Shown: in pieces, positions 1 through 9,180 of the stretch
Layout: every line of letters starts with the position of its first letter
How positions within the stretch are numbered: the first letter of the stretch is position 1
Source: Rhodobacter sp.
Lineage (GTDB): Bacteria > Pseudomonadota > Alphaproteobacteria > Rhodobacterales > Rhodobacteraceae
DNA length: 64,000 nucleotides
Direction: 5' to 3'
Assembly (NCBI GenBank): GCA_020250125.1
Contig: JADCEL010000030.1
Coordinates: forward strand, 1-64,000
Translations under genes and position numbers: made by a program
The notes under the pieces: model-generated
Seen by the model: only the letters and a program-made list of their open reading frames with translations
The model's database searches: none
What the model was told of the DNA's origin: nothing

Positions 1-241
1 CCCTCCACCAGTTGGAGATAGCTTCGACCGCCTGATTTTGAGATGCGCGTATACATTGGACTAACATTAAGTCCCAATACGCCATATCTGCAAGAAGATT
101 ATTACTAAACCGTGTTACAACGAGGTTTCGCCCAAGCAGGAGGCCCGGGGGCAGTAACTCATTGAAAAGTATGGCATCAGAAAGTTGAAAATAGCGAAAT
201 TGCCCGATTTGCTGTCGAACTTCGGGGCAAAGGGACTCCAA
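1..241 (-). CDS. Hypothetical protein, partial, runs off the left edge
   Basis: One frame on the minus strand stays open for 80 codons, from an in-frame stop at 248-250 to the window edge. The conceptual product is hydrophobic and protein-like, with stretches such as LLPPGLLLGRNLV and NNLLADMAYWDLMLV. The first possible start is TTG at 241, with no visible ribosome binding site, so the 5' end may be missing. Base composition is clearly lower in GC than the rest of the window. I do not recognise the family. An 80-codon open frame at this GC content could also arise by chance. Confidence 0.35.
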   Translation of the reverse strand, partial: MESLCPEVRQQIGQFRYFQLSDAILFNELLPPGLLLGRNLVVTRFSNNLLADMAYWDLMLVQCIRASQNQAVEAISNWWR

Positions 242-602
242 CTGCGTTCAAGCGATTTCTCCGACCCAGATCAAAAGAACTTGACAGGTCAACCCCGCCA
301 AAACACCATCGGAAATGCGGATGAGGTGTGCAAGTGCGGGACTGTGCGGCTGATTTCGGGTGTGGGTTCATGGTTAGACGGGGTTTCGGCGCGGATGCGC
401 GGGGGGCAGCGCGGGCTGCGTCTTTGGGCGCGGCGGAAGCGGGCTGCAGCGGATGCGATGGTCGCGTCAGGGTCCGCGCAACCCCTTTTGCAGGCGGTGT
501 CCGTTGATCTGCGAACCTCGTTTCATCGGCGATCCCCGCACGCAGACGCCGCCTGCGCATCGTGATGCCTGGTTTGGGCTTTGGCACGGAATTGGTGGCG
601 GC

Positions 603-2156
603 TTGGTCCCGAAGCGCGCCCGGCGTTGGACGCGTTTCACCCTTTGTGCCGCCGTCGCCGCAATCGCGCTGACAGGCAGCGGATTGTCTTGGGCCGTGCA
701 GGCGCAACCGGTTGATGCGGTCTGTCTTGAGGACCCTTCTGCGGGCTGCCTTGCCGAAGCGGCAGCCATGGAATTCGCGGTCATCGATGATGCGGAGGTT
801 TGGTACTACGATACTGTGCGGTTCGACGGGGTCCGGCGTCCTAATCTGGCGCAGATTCTTGTCGAGACCGGTCGGGACGAGGCATTGGCCGCCTTTCTGG
901 ACAAAGCGGCTGTTGTTGGTGCCAGCGCGCGGGTGCGGGCAGTCAGCGCTGCCGCAGCGGCTTACGCCGGGACAGGCAACCTGCCCGAGGTACGCGCGCT
1001 GATTACCGCCTTTGTCATCGATGGAACCCTGTCCCCCAATGTGTTGGGTCCGCTCACGTTTTCCATGGTTCAACGCGGCGATGTCGATGGCCTGATCTGG
1101 CTCTACACCCTGCTGAGAGGGATTGAGCGCTCTGGGGCGAAGTTTCCCAATGGGTATTTTTCTTACAGATCAACTCTTGACTCGGTTCCGGCCGCAGAGC
1201 TTTCAGAAAGACTGCTGGGCGGCGGGGCAGAAAATTGCGCAGAGCTTCAAGGGGGGCCTGGCAGTTGGACCGGGACTTATGGCGCGGCAAGTTCGTCACC
1301 CGGCAATGACGACTTGATTGCACTTCTGAGCCTGTGCTTCCGGGTTCCCTTTGTAAAGGATGCAGCAGTACCTTTGGACGCCTTCGATCCGTTTTCGGCC
1401 CCGATCAGCATCCGCGATCCAGCCTTGGAAGCAAAACTGCGCCGGGCAATCCTCGCGGGGGCTGGCCTCGATACGCAAGCCGACGGGACGCCTCTGGAGG
1501 GTCTTGAGGTTCCCTACAGAAACAGAGCCCGCGCAGCTATCCTGACGCTGTTTGAGGCCAGGCAGGCGCAGGACCTTCTGGTGCATTGGATGACGCGCGG
1601 CTATGGCGATGACGCGCTTGCGTCAGGCTTTGCCTTTGCCCTGGGCACGGCGCTGGCCACGGGCAACAGGCCCGATCTGCGGCGGCAGCTGTCAGACCCG
1701 CCGTCCGCCCTGGATTGGGATACACAGCTCGGCTTTGCGATGCTGTTTGCCGTCTACGGTGCCATCGCCGGTGATGAGGCCCTGATTGCCGCTGCCCTGG
1801 AAGGCACAGGCATGAACGACTGGATCGAAAGCGTAAACCTGCTTGTGTTGCGCCTTTCCGGGAACGTTCCGTTCAGCATCTGCGCAGAATTCCGCCCCGG
1901 AACACGGATCATGCAGCTTGCGATCCGCATTCTTGCCGCCAATGACCATGAAGACGCGGCAATCCGGCTGGCCAGAGAGCAGCTTTGCCCCGCCGAGCTT
2001 CCGGCGGGATTGTTCGAGGTTGCAGTGCTGTCGCAGTCTCAGGACTTGCAGCAGGAGGCGCTCGTATTGGCCAGCCAGTTGGAAGACCGGAACGAACGTG
2101 CGCTCGCTTTGGCCCAGATGGCCCGGATCGCCCATCGCGCCGGGCAGTTTGACTGA
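603..2156 (+). CDS. Exported alpha-helical protein of unknown function
   Basis: About 517 residues if translation starts at TTG 603. I favour this start because a signal-peptide-like segment follows directly: basic residues (KRARRW), a hydrophobic core (LCAAVAAIALTGSGLSWA) and a likely cleavage after AVQA. An upstream in-frame ATG at 453 would add 50 residues without signal character. The mature part is rich in short Ala/Leu helices and pairs such as ALALAQMARIAHRAGQFD at the C-terminus, suggesting a TPR-like or Sel1-like solenoid. No catalytic motif is visible. It stands alone, with gene-free DNA downstream. The function is unknown and the start is uncertain. Confidence 0.6.
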   Translation: MVPKRARRWTRFTLCAAVAAIALTGSGLSWAVQAQPVDAVCLEDPSAGCLAEAAAMEFAVIDDAEVWYYDTVRFDGVRRPNLAQILVETGRDEALAAFLDKAAVVGASARVRAVSAAAAAYAGTGNLPEVRALITAFVIDGTLSPNVLGPLTFSMVQRGDVDGLIWLYTLLRGIERSGAKFPNGYFSYRSTLDSVPAAELSERLLGGGAENCAELQGGPGSWTGTYGAASSSPGNDDLIALLSLCFRVPFVKDAAVPLDAFDPFSAPISIRDPALEAKLRRAILAGAGLDTQADGTPLEGLEVPYRNRARAAILTLFEARQAQDLLVHWMTRGYGDDALASGFAFALGTALATGNRPDLRRQLSDPPSALDWDTQLGFAMLFAVYGAIAGDEALIAAALEGTGMNDWIESVNLLVLRLSGNVPFSICAEFRPGTRIMQLAIRILAANDHEDAAIRLAREQLCPAELPAGLFEVAVLSQSQDLQQEALVLASQLEDRNERALALAQMARIAHRAGQFD

Positions 2157-2844
2157 AACGTCAGAGACGGCAAGGGGCAGAAGACTGGCCGGTCGAACGG
2201 TCAGTCCGCAGGGTCGCCGGCCGGTGTTCAGGGACCTGCTGATCAACACGTCTGGCAGCGCCGGGATGGTGGCCTGATCGGTTCTGCCGCAGCAGGACGG
2301 GCTTTTGCCGCCCGGTCTTGCCGTTCCGGGCCTGCGGCACGGGCGGTGGGGCGGTTTTGGGTCTGCCCCGTCCGGCTGCCGTCAGCCGTCTTGGCACCCC
2401 AGAAACAAGCCCCGCCGCGCCATCACGCCGCCACCACCCGAAAATCCGCCTCACAGCCCCGGACAAAGGCCGCCATGGGCACCCAAACCAACAGGGACCG
2501 GCAGGAAAGCGGCGTTCGGTGAACAGGACGGGATACTCCGTTCCGGGATGCGACAGCTGACAGGGTGCTGAAAAAGCATCCCCGCCACGTGCCGGACAGG
2601 AAAATCATCCTGATCCGGGGAAAAGGGGCGTGCCATTCCGGGCGGGCCCCGAGCCGCACCGCCTGTCCCCGCCCGGTCACAGACCACAGTCCCGCAAGGA
2701 CCCGTCATCAAGGCGCAACGAAAGGCGGATGACAGGCACAGCACGGGGCCGGGGTGATGGCCCCGGCCAGACCGCGCCGGGCGCGCAGGAATGTCCCGTC
2801 TTCCGGCAGGCGGTCCATGCGGCCGGCCCTGTTTCAGCGGCCTG
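2157..2844. other. Gene-free stretch
   Basis: There is no convincing coding sequence on either strand in these 688 bases. The short open frames are of the kind high GC creates. The stretch contains several GC-rich inverted repeats, including the hairpin at 2747-2768 that resembles those at 50.3-50.85 kb. Confidence 0.6.
2747..2768. repeat. GC-rich hairpin, dispersed copy of the 50-kb repeat family
   Basis: Arms GGCCGGGG and CCCCGGCC (8 bp, perfect) enclose the loop TGATGG. The copies near 50.3, 50.56 and 50.82 kb have the loop CGATGG with different but complementary arms. The bases just after it (AGACCGC) also match those following the 50.82-kb copy. It lies about 75 bp beyond the stop codon of the leftward creatininase gene and could act as an RNA 3'-end structure. 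Confidence 0.6.
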
Positions 2845-3582
2845 CTACACCCCCAGGACTGCACGCAGATGCGCCAGGATGATCCGCACCCCCGCCTCGC
2901 CCTTTTCCGCCGTGCCCAGAGGGGCGGTTTCGGTCCACCACCCCCGGTTGCCGGACAGCCGCGCCATCTCCACCGTCTCCGGGGCCAGCGCCAGCATCAG
3001 CCCTGTCTCGCCCTCGCCCGCGTGGTCAAAGGGATAGTCGGCCCGCGACCCGGGCGGCAGCAGCGGATGCACCCTGATCCAGCGGAGCGGGTCCACCCCG
3101 CCGCCGTTGTAGTACTGCCGCATCTCTTCGGCCCCCCACCAGCCGTCGCCCTTTTCAGCCTCGACGGCGGCAAAGATCGCCTGCCGCGCGCCCAGGCGAA
3201 AGGCCAGGTCGGTGGGCATGCCCTGGCCGAAATCCTCGGTCTGGTGATGGATCACCGCGTGGATGTTGCGGAACCCCGCGCGCAGCAGGGCGGCAAACAG
3301 CGCCTCGGCCAGCCCCACCAGCACCTGGCTGGGCAGGTGCAGCGTGCCGGTCCCCACCGGGCCGGCAACGGCATGGCTGGCCGCGCCATAGGCAAAGGCG
3401 GGCAGGATCACCACTTCGGCCACGGTCTCCAGCCGGTCCAGCGCGCGGGTGACCGCCAGCGTGTCCATGCCCACGGGAAGATGTTCGGCGTGGTATTCCA
3501 TCACCCCCAGCGGCAGGATCACCGGCAGGTTGCGCGCCACGGCATCCCTGATCTGGTGGGGCCGCATCAGCTCGTAGCGCAT
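2845..3582 (-). CDS. Creatininase family amidohydrolase
   Basis: 245 residues, about the family length. The N-terminal motif GVMEYHAEHLPVGMDTLAV (about residues 26-44) carries the metal-binding Glu/His/Asp pattern of the creatininase superfamily, which hydrolyses cyclic or linear amides using Zn or Mn. ATG 3582 overlaps the stop of the upstream kinase gene by one base (TGATG), so this is the last gene of a leftward operon of M42 hydrolase, BtpA protein and sugar kinase. In a sugar operon a creatinine substrate is unlikely. Creatininase-fold enzymes also act on lactams and formamides, so the true substrate is open. Confidence 0.85.
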   Translation of the reverse strand: MRYELMRPHQIRDAVARNLPVILPLGVMEYHAEHLPVGMDTLAVTRALDRLETVAEVVILPAFAYGAASHAVAGPVGTGTLHLPSQVLVGLAEALFAALLRAGFRNIHAVIHHQTEDFGQGMPTDLAFRLGARQAIFAAVEAEKGDGWWGAEEMRQYYNGGGVDPLRWIRVHPLLPPGSRADYPFDHAGEGETGLMLALAPETVEMARLSGNRGWWTETAPLGTAEKGEAGVRIILAHLRAVLGV

Positions 3583-5066
3583 CAGCCCAGCTCCGCCGCG
3601 ATATCCCTGGTCTGCCGGTACAGGCGCTGGAACAGCGGATAAAGCCGGTCATAGGCCGCATGATGTGCGGCCCGCACGACCGACTCCGCCGGATTCCACA
3701 GATCGATGTCCCCACCCCCGGCAGCGCCCACCGCCTGCGCCGCCAGGAAGGCATCGCCATAGGCCGCCCCGGTGGTGACGCGGCACAGCGTCTGGTCCAG
3801 CCCTGTCAGGTCGGACGTTGCCTGAAGCCAGGGCAGGTTCCTGGTGCCGCCCCCCACCGCCCGGACCCGTGCCGGTGCCTGACCGGCGGCCCTGTAGGTA
3901 TCGGTGATCGCCCGCGTCGCGCAGGCGATACCTTCCAGGGTGGCGCGGTACAGATCGCCCCGCGTATGGGTCAGGTTCATCCCGAAGATGGTGCCTTTGG
4001 CCAGGGGATCATGGATCGGGGTGCGTTCACCGGAAAAATACGGCAGCACGATCAGGCCCTTGGCCCCGGGGGGCGAGGTGTCTGCCTCTGCCGCCAGTTC
4101 GGCGAAGGCGGTGTCGCGCGGCAGGTCGCGGGCCAGATGGTCGCGGAACCAGTGGGTCAGCGTGCCGCTGGTGGCCAGGCCCGCCATGGCGGCATGACTG
4201 CCAGGGTAAAGCCAGGGCGCGTGAAACAGGCTGGGCTCGCTCAGGGGCCGGTCGGCCAGCAGAATGACGAAGATGGTCGAGCCATACATCAGCATCATGT
4301 CGCCCGGCCGGCGCACGCCCACGCTCACCGCCTCGGCCGCGGCATCGATGGTGCCGCAGGTCACCGGCGTGCCCGCCGCCAGCCCCGTTGCCGCCGCCGC
4401 TTCGGGGGTTACATGGCCGGCAATCGCGGTTGACCACATCAGGCGCGGCAGTTGATCGCGCGTGCAGATATCCGCCAGATCAAGGCACCAGTCCTGCCGG
4501 GCGATGTCATAGAGCGGCGAAAAACTCGCCGCCGTATAGTGATCGATGGCATAGCTGCCGGTCAGGCGGAAGGTCAGGTACGAGGTCGAGGTCAACACCC
4601 GCGCGGTCTGCGCCCAAAGATCGGGGCGGTTGCGGCGCAGCCACAGGATTTTCGGCCCCACGGATTGCGAGGTCAGGGCATTGCCGCCGCGCCGCAGGAT
4701 GACATCGCGGCCGATCGCCGCGTCAAGTTCGGCGATTTCGGCGCTCGCACGGGTATCGACACCATAAAGCACGCCGTTCATCAGCGGCCTCCCTCCGGCA
4801 TCGACCGGCAACATGCAGGGGCCGATCGCCGATGTCGCCACGGCACGGATCTGATCCGCAGGGAGTCCGGAGTCCGCCAGAAGGCTGCGGGTGATGCCGA
4901 CAAAATCGCCCCACCAGTCTTCTTCCGCCCGGTGCTCGGCCCAGCCGGGATGGGGCACGATCATCCGGTGCGGGCGCGCGGCCATGCTGAGGATGCGGCC
5001 CCCGTCATCCACCAGCACACCCTTTGATTCAAAGGTGCCGATATCGACGCCCAGCGTGCAGCCCAT
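3582..5066 (-). CDS. FGGY-family carbohydrate kinase
   Basis: 494 residues, typical of xylulokinase/gluconokinase-type kinases that transfer phosphate from ATP to a sugar or sugar acid in the cytoplasm. The N-terminal phosphate-binding motif is GVDIGTFESKG (residues 5-15), and the second ATPase-fold half contains GTIDAAAEAVSVG and GGGTRNLPW. ATG 5066 lies one base after the M42 gene, and the stop overlaps the creatininase start, so the genes are likely translationally coupled. The substrate cannot be read from the sequence. Context points to a pentose, hexulose or sugar acid linked to the neighbouring isomerase and aldo/keto reductase. Confidence 0.85.
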   Translation of the reverse strand: MGCTLGVDIGTFESKGVLVDDGGRILSMAARPHRMIVPHPGWAEHRAEEDWWGDFVGITRSLLADSGLPADQIRAVATSAIGPCMLPVDAGGRPLMNGVLYGVDTRASAEIAELDAAIGRDVILRRGGNALTSQSVGPKILWLRRNRPDLWAQTARVLTSTSYLTFRLTGSYAIDHYTAASFSPLYDIARQDWCLDLADICTRDQLPRLMWSTAIAGHVTPEAAAATGLAAGTPVTCGTIDAAAEAVSVGVRRPGDMMLMYGSTIFVILLADRPLSEPSLFHAPWLYPGSHAAMAGLATSGTLTHWFRDHLARDLPRDTAFAELAAEADTSPPGAKGLIVLPYFSGERTPIHDPLAKGTIFGMNLTHTRGDLYRATLEGIACATRAITDTYRAAGQAPARVRAVGGGTRNLPWLQATSDLTGLDQTLCRVTTGAAYGDAFLAAQAVGAAGGGDIDLWNPAESVVRAAHHAAYDRLYPLFQRLYRQTRDIAAELG

Positions 5067-5067
5067 G

Positions 5068-6162
5068 TCAATCGGCCCGGTTCAGGGGAAATCCGGGGGT
5101 AATCCGCGACAGCGCCGTCAATGTCAGCCGGGACAGCGCCGCAAGATCGGCCAGATCGCAGCATTCCACCGCAGAATGCGAATGCCGCATCGGAAAGCCG
5201 ATATCGAGGCTGGCCACGCCCTGCCCCACAAGCTGGACATAGGACAGATCGGTCAGCACGCCGACCTGGGCCGACCGTTGCAGCGCCATCTGCGCGTCCC
5301 GGGCCGTGTCTTCGAACAGCCGCACCAGTGACGGGTGCGGGATGACCCCGTTCAGTGTCCCGCGCCCGTGGAAGGAATACAGGCTGATGCCCGGCCCGCC
5401 ACCCAGGACCATGTCGCCCCGGTCGGCCATGTCGGGCGTGTCGGAAGCCAGCATCAGGTCGATCTGCAGGGCGATGTCGGGGGCCAGGGTCTGGGCGGCC
5501 ACCACCGCGCCGCGCAGGTTGAACTCCTCTTGCACCGAAAACACCAGATGCACCGTCGGCCCGTCTACCCGCTGCGCGAGGCCGCGTGCGATTTCCAGCA
5601 GCACGGCGCAGCCCGCGCGGTCATCGACGGATGTCCCGGCAATGCGGCTGCCGTCCAGTTCGATCACCTGCGGCCGGTACACCACCGGCGTGCCGATCTG
5701 CACGCCGGCCGCCTCGAGCGCCGCCTTCGATCCGTGGCCGGTGTCGATGGTGATCTGGGGGGCTGTCAGCACCTTGTATTTTTCGTCCGCCGTGGTGGCG
5801 TGATGGGCCTTGTTCATGATGATGCCCGGCACGTCGCGGCCTTCGCCGACGCACAGCATCACCGCCTGCGCCGCCATCGCCCGTTCCGACAGGCCGCCCA
5901 GGCGTTCGACGCGCACCAGCCCGTCAGGCTCAATCCGGCGCACGAAAAAGCCCAGCTGATCCATATGGGCAAACAGCATGACCGAGGGTGCCTCAGGCTC
6001 GCCCTCGAACGTGGCAATCACATTGCCCATCCGGTCCACCCGGCTGACAAGACCTTCTGCGGCCAGCCGGCTGCGGATCAGGGCGGCAACACGGTCTTCA
6101 TGGCCCGACAGGCCCGGGGTCAGCATCAGGTCAATCAGGTCGGCGCGCAGGCGCGATTTCAT
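5068..6162 (-). CDS. M42-family metallopeptidase/hydrolase (FrvX/SgcX-like)
   Basis: 364 residues, full length for M42 glutamyl-aminopeptidase-like enzymes that use two metal ions. Visible metal-site elements are AHMDQLGF (His66, Asp68), the SVDDRAG segment, the QEEFNLRGA Glu pair, the SDTPDM segment and the C-terminal PMRHSHS His. ATG 6162 overlaps the stop of the BtpA gene by four bases (ATGA). Members found in sugar operons (E. coli sgcX, frvX) are thought to act on sugar-linked substrates rather than bulk peptides. The pairing with a BtpA/SgcQ gene here is the same pairing as in the E. coli sgc operon. Confidence 0.85.
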   Translation of the reverse strand: MKSRLRADLIDLMLTPGLSGHEDRVAALIRSRLAAEGLVSRVDRMGNVIATFEGEPEAPSVMLFAHMDQLGFFVRRIEPDGLVRVERLGGLSERAMAAQAVMLCVGEGRDVPGIIMNKAHHATTADEKYKVLTAPQITIDTGHGSKAALEAAGVQIGTPVVYRPQVIELDGSRIAGTSVDDRAGCAVLLEIARGLAQRVDGPTVHLVFSVQEEFNLRGAVVAAQTLAPDIALQIDLMLASDTPDMADRGDMVLGGGPGISLYSFHGRGTLNGVIPHPSLVRLFEDTARDAQMALQRSAQVGVLTDLSYVQLVGQGVASLDIGFPMRHSHSAVECCDLADLAALSRLTLTALSRITPGFPLNRAD

Positions 6163-6974
6163 GACTGCCCCCGCAGGGCGCGCACCCGGTTCATGAACTC
6201 CGCCGCGCGGTCCGGATCGACGGCATTCCAGGTGTGACCGTCCACTTTCAGGGCCGATCCGACGATGCAGCCGTCAGCCACCCGCAGCACGTCCGCGACG
6301 GTGTCATGCCTGACCCCGGTATTGGCCATGACCGGCGTATCGGGCAGCACCCGCTTCACCGCCTCAAGGTCGCTCAGCGCCGCCGCCTCGCCGGTGATCT
6401 GCCCCGAGACGAGCACCGCATCGGGGACCGAAGAGAACACCGCGCTGCGCGCCCGGTCGGGCAAGGGACGCCGGTCCAGGCTGTCGGCAAACTCGGCCGA
6501 GACGTTGTAAAGCATGGCCAGGTCCGGGCGGCCAAGACGGTTGCGATAGCGCAGGGCGGCCCCGGCATCGGGGGTCCAGGGCCCCATGTCGCTGGCATAG
6601 GTGCCGGTGAAGATCTCGCGCACAAAGGCGGCCCCCGTGGCGGCGGCAAGGGCGACGCTGCTCATCGGGTCCCACAGCACATTGACGCCGAAGGGCAGCG
6701 TGATCTCATCGCGCAGACGCCCGATCACATAGCCCATCGTGGCGGTCGAGGCGGTATCGACGCTGAATTCATAGGGGCGGTCGTTTTCATTTCCGAACAG
6801 GATGGCATCAAAGCCGGCCCGCTGAAGTGCCTGAAGGTCGGCACGGGCGGCGCTGACCAGGCCTTCCAGCCCTGCTTTCGAGTCATGCAGCGGCGCACCC
6901 GGCAGGGCCCCAAGGTGGACCATCGCGATCACCGGCTTGCCGTCACCGAAGACCCTGCGGAAATTCTGTACCAT
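6159..6974 (-). CDS. BtpA/SgcQ family protein
   Basis: 271 residues from ATG 6974. A second ATG lies directly upstream at 6977, and the purine-rich AAAGGGAG touches this pair, so either could be used. The sequence has the family's TIM-barrel features: AMVHLGALPGAP near the N-terminus, FGNENDRPYEF, NVLWDPMSSVALAAATGA, and VMANTGVRHDTV near the end. BtpA was described for photosystem I stability in cyanobacteria. Most bacterial relatives, including SgcQ, sit in sugar operons and have no proven reaction. This is the first gene of the leftward operon and is divergent from the aldo/keto reductase gene. Confidence 0.85.
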   Translation of the reverse strand: MVQNFRRVFGDGKPVIAMVHLGALPGAPLHDSKAGLEGLVSAARADLQALQRAGFDAILFGNENDRPYEFSVDTASTATMGYVIGRLRDEITLPFGVNVLWDPMSSVALAAATGAAFVREIFTGTYASDMGPWTPDAGAALRYRNRLGRPDLAMLYNVSAEFADSLDRRPLPDRARSAVFSSVPDAVLVSGQITGEAAALSDLEAVKRVLPDTPVMANTGVRHDTVADVLRVADGCIVGSALKVDGHTWNAVDPDRAAEFMNRVRALRGQS

Positions 6975-7066
6975 CATCTCCCTTTCTTTTCTGGCCGATC
7001 CTAGACAGATGCAGGATGGAACCCAAGATGATTCATGCCAGCATGTCCGTGAACAGGGAGTATGAC

Positions 7067-8107
7067 ATGACACTGACAACCCGCCACTGGGACCGCCTTG
7101 GCAACGGCGGCCTGCGCTTTACCGAACTGGGCTTTGGGGCCGCGCCGATTGCCAATCTTTACCGCCCCGTCACCGATGCCGGGGCCGATGCGGTGCTGGA
7201 CGCGGCCTGGGAAGCCGGGGTGCGCTATTTCGATACCGCGCCGCTTTACGGGCTGGGGCTGTCGGAGACGCGTCTGAACCGGTTCCTGCGCGGCAAGCCG
7301 CGCGGGGATTATGTGATCTCGACCAAGATCGGGCGGCTTCTGCGCGTGACGACACCGGGGGAAGAGCGGGACTGCATCGGCAAGTTCTTTGACGTGCCGT
7401 CGCGCAAGGAAATCTATGACTACAGCTATGACGGCACGATGCGGTCGCTGGAGTTCAGCCTGGAACGGCTGGGTCTGGACCGGGTGGATATCCTCTTTGC
7501 CCATGATCTGGACCTGTTCAACCACAAGACGCCGCAGGCGCTTGCGGCGCGGCTGGACGAGTTCATGGCCGGGGGCTACCGCGCCCTGGTGAAGATGCGC
7601 GACGAGGGTGTCATCAAGGCCTTCGGTGCGGGCGTGAACGAATGGCAGCCCTGCCGCAGCTTGACCGAGCGCGGCGATTTCGACCTGTTCCTGCTGGCGG
7701 GGCGCTATACCCTGCTGGAGCACGAGGCGCTGACCGCCTACATGCCGCTGGCGCTGGAACGCGGCATCGGGTTGGTGATGGGCGGGCCGTACAATTCCGG
7801 CATTCTGGCCACCGGACCGCGCCCGGGGGCCTTCTGGTTCTATGATCCGGCCCCGCAGGAGGTGCTGGACCGCGCGGCGCGGTTGCAGGCGGTCTGTGGC
7901 GCGCATGGCGTGCGGCTGGTGGATGCCGCCTTCCAGTTCGCGCTGCGGCACCCGGCGGTGGTGTCGGTGATTCCCGGCGGTCAGGGGGTGGCGGAAATGG
8001 CAAGCAACCTGGCGGCGCTGAACGCCACCGTCCCCGATGCGCTGTGGGCCGAGCTGAAGGCCAGGGGGCTGATCCATGCCGATGCCCCTGTGGAGCGGGC
8101 CGTCTGA
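7067..8107 (+). CDS. Aldo/keto reductase, D-threo-aldose 1-dehydrogenase (L-fucose dehydrogenase) type
   Basis: 346 residues from ATG 7067, chosen because CAGGGAG lies seven bases upstream; upstream in-frame starts lack one. Catalytic tetrad candidates are Asp56, Tyr61, Lys87 and His146, seen in YFDTAPLYG, STKIGR and LFAHDLD. The N-terminal run LGFGAAPIANLYRPV is typical of AKRs that oxidise L-fucose, D-arabinose or L-galactose to the lactone with NAD(P)+. Relatives also act as pyridoxal dehydrogenase. It is divergent from the BtpA operon and convergent with the isomerase. It would supply the first oxidation step for the dehydratase-SDR-hydrolase set downstream. Confidence 0.82.
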   Translation: MTLTTRHWDRLGNGGLRFTELGFGAAPIANLYRPVTDAGADAVLDAAWEAGVRYFDTAPLYGLGLSETRLNRFLRGKPRGDYVISTKIGRLLRVTTPGEERDCIGKFFDVPSRKEIYDYSYDGTMRSLEFSLERLGLDRVDILFAHDLDLFNHKTPQALAARLDEFMAGGYRALVKMRDEGVIKAFGAGVNEWQPCRSLTERGDFDLFLLAGRYTLLEHEALTAYMPLALERGIGLVMGGPYNSGILATGPRPGAFWFYDPAPQEVLDRAARLQAVCGAHGVRLVDAAFQFALRHPAVVSVIPGGQGVAEMASNLAALNATVPDALWAELKARGLIHADAPVERAV

Positions 8108-8182
8108 CCGGCACCGCCCGCCCGCAGGCCCGCGCGCGCAGCGGGCAGCGCAGCGCGCAGCGCAGCCCGGCGGTGCGCAAGG

Positions 8183-9163
8183 TCAGGCACCGCCGTACAG
8201 GGCATCGGCAACGATGCGCAGCGAAGCGGTGGCATCCTGCCGCCTTATCGCCCCGGCAAGGGCTGCGGACCCTGCAAGGCGCGCCGCGACGGCGCGCAGG
8301 CGGTCTGCCATCTGCACATTCGCCGCCGCTTCCGCCACCGGGTCCAGCCCGCCGTGATCGGGGAAGGTATCGAAATAGATCACGCCGTCATAGCCGATGC
8401 GGTGAAGTTCCAGGAACAGTTCCACCGTCTGCATCGGATGCACCGACCCCACCATCAGCCCGTCATCGCGCTTGCCATAACCATCGTTCAGATGAACCCC
8501 CAGCAGACGCGATTTGCGCGCCACGATGGAGGCGACCTGCGCAGGGATTTCGCCCGCATAAAGGACATGGGCGAAATCCAGCGTGATGCCGGTGTTCGGG
8601 CGGTTCACCTCGGCCAGGGCCAGCAGGTTCATGCCAAGATCAGGCAGCAGGGCAAAGGCGCGCGGCTCGTTCGGCTTGTATTCCACAGCAATGTCGAGTG
8701 CGGGGTTGTGATCGGCCACTTCGGCCAGGGCGGCCACCGTGGCATCCCACATCGCCGCATAATCGCCCTGAAAGCTGTAATCGACGCCGTCCTGACCCAG
8801 CCAGAGGGTCATGATCCTGCCGCCCATTGCGGCCAGGGCATCAAGGCCGCGCCGGGTAAGGTCGATTGCCGCGCGGCGCACCCGCGCCTCGGGGTGGGTA
8901 AAGGCCCCAAGGCGAAAGCCGGGGTCGGTGTAATAGCGCATCGCAAGGCCGTTCAGGGCAAGCCCCGCCCCGGACAGAACATCTGACATCTGCGCCGGCG
9001 TATGCGCCTCGAAATGGTCGGGGTAATTCAGGTCTGCGGCATCGATGCCGGCCACCTGTCCTGCCCGGGCGATCATGTCGGCGGCCGTCGGCTTGCCGGG
9101 CAGACCGATCCGGAAGGCGTTGAGGCGGGCAGCATAGCGCGGGCGGTTGGGAAGATCGGGCAT
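8183..9163 (-). CDS. Sugar phosphate isomerase/epimerase family protein (xylose isomerase-like TIM barrel)
   Basis: 326 residues. The barrel shows the metal-binding pattern of the AP-endonuclease-2 superfamily: VEYKPNEPRAF (Glu and Lys), TGITLDFAHVLYAG (Asp and His), GVHLNDGYGKRDD and VIYFDTFPDHGG towards the end. These enzymes isomerise or epimerise keto-sugars or their derivatives using Mn or Co. The gene lies 17 bp after gntR on the same strand, so the two form one transcript. It probably feeds a ketose to the FGGY kinase further left. The exact substrate is unknown. Confidence 0.8.
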   Translation of the reverse strand: MPDLPNRPRYAARLNAFRIGLPGKPTAADMIARAGQVAGIDAADLNYPDHFEAHTPAQMSDVLSGAGLALNGLAMRYYTDPGFRLGAFTHPEARVRRAAIDLTRRGLDALAAMGGRIMTLWLGQDGVDYSFQGDYAAMWDATVAALAEVADHNPALDIAVEYKPNEPRAFALLPDLGMNLLALAEVNRPNTGITLDFAHVLYAGEIPAQVASIVARKSRLLGVHLNDGYGKRDDGLMVGSVHPMQTVELFLELHRIGYDGVIYFDTFPDHGGLDPVAEAAANVQMADRLRAVAARLAGSAALAGAIRRQDATASLRIVADALYGGA

Positions 9164-9180
9164 GGCGGGCTTTCGCAGGA

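Noticed and set aside
177-1073. Minus-strand frame of 298 codons overlapping the exported protein gene
   Set aside because: The plus-strand frame has a signal peptide and protein-like composition; this one is Arg/Pro-rich without structure.
2566-2583. Insertion sequence end (GGGTGCTGAAAAAGC)
   Set aside because: A similar string occurs near 49400, but there is no transposase or inverted partner here, and the match is short.
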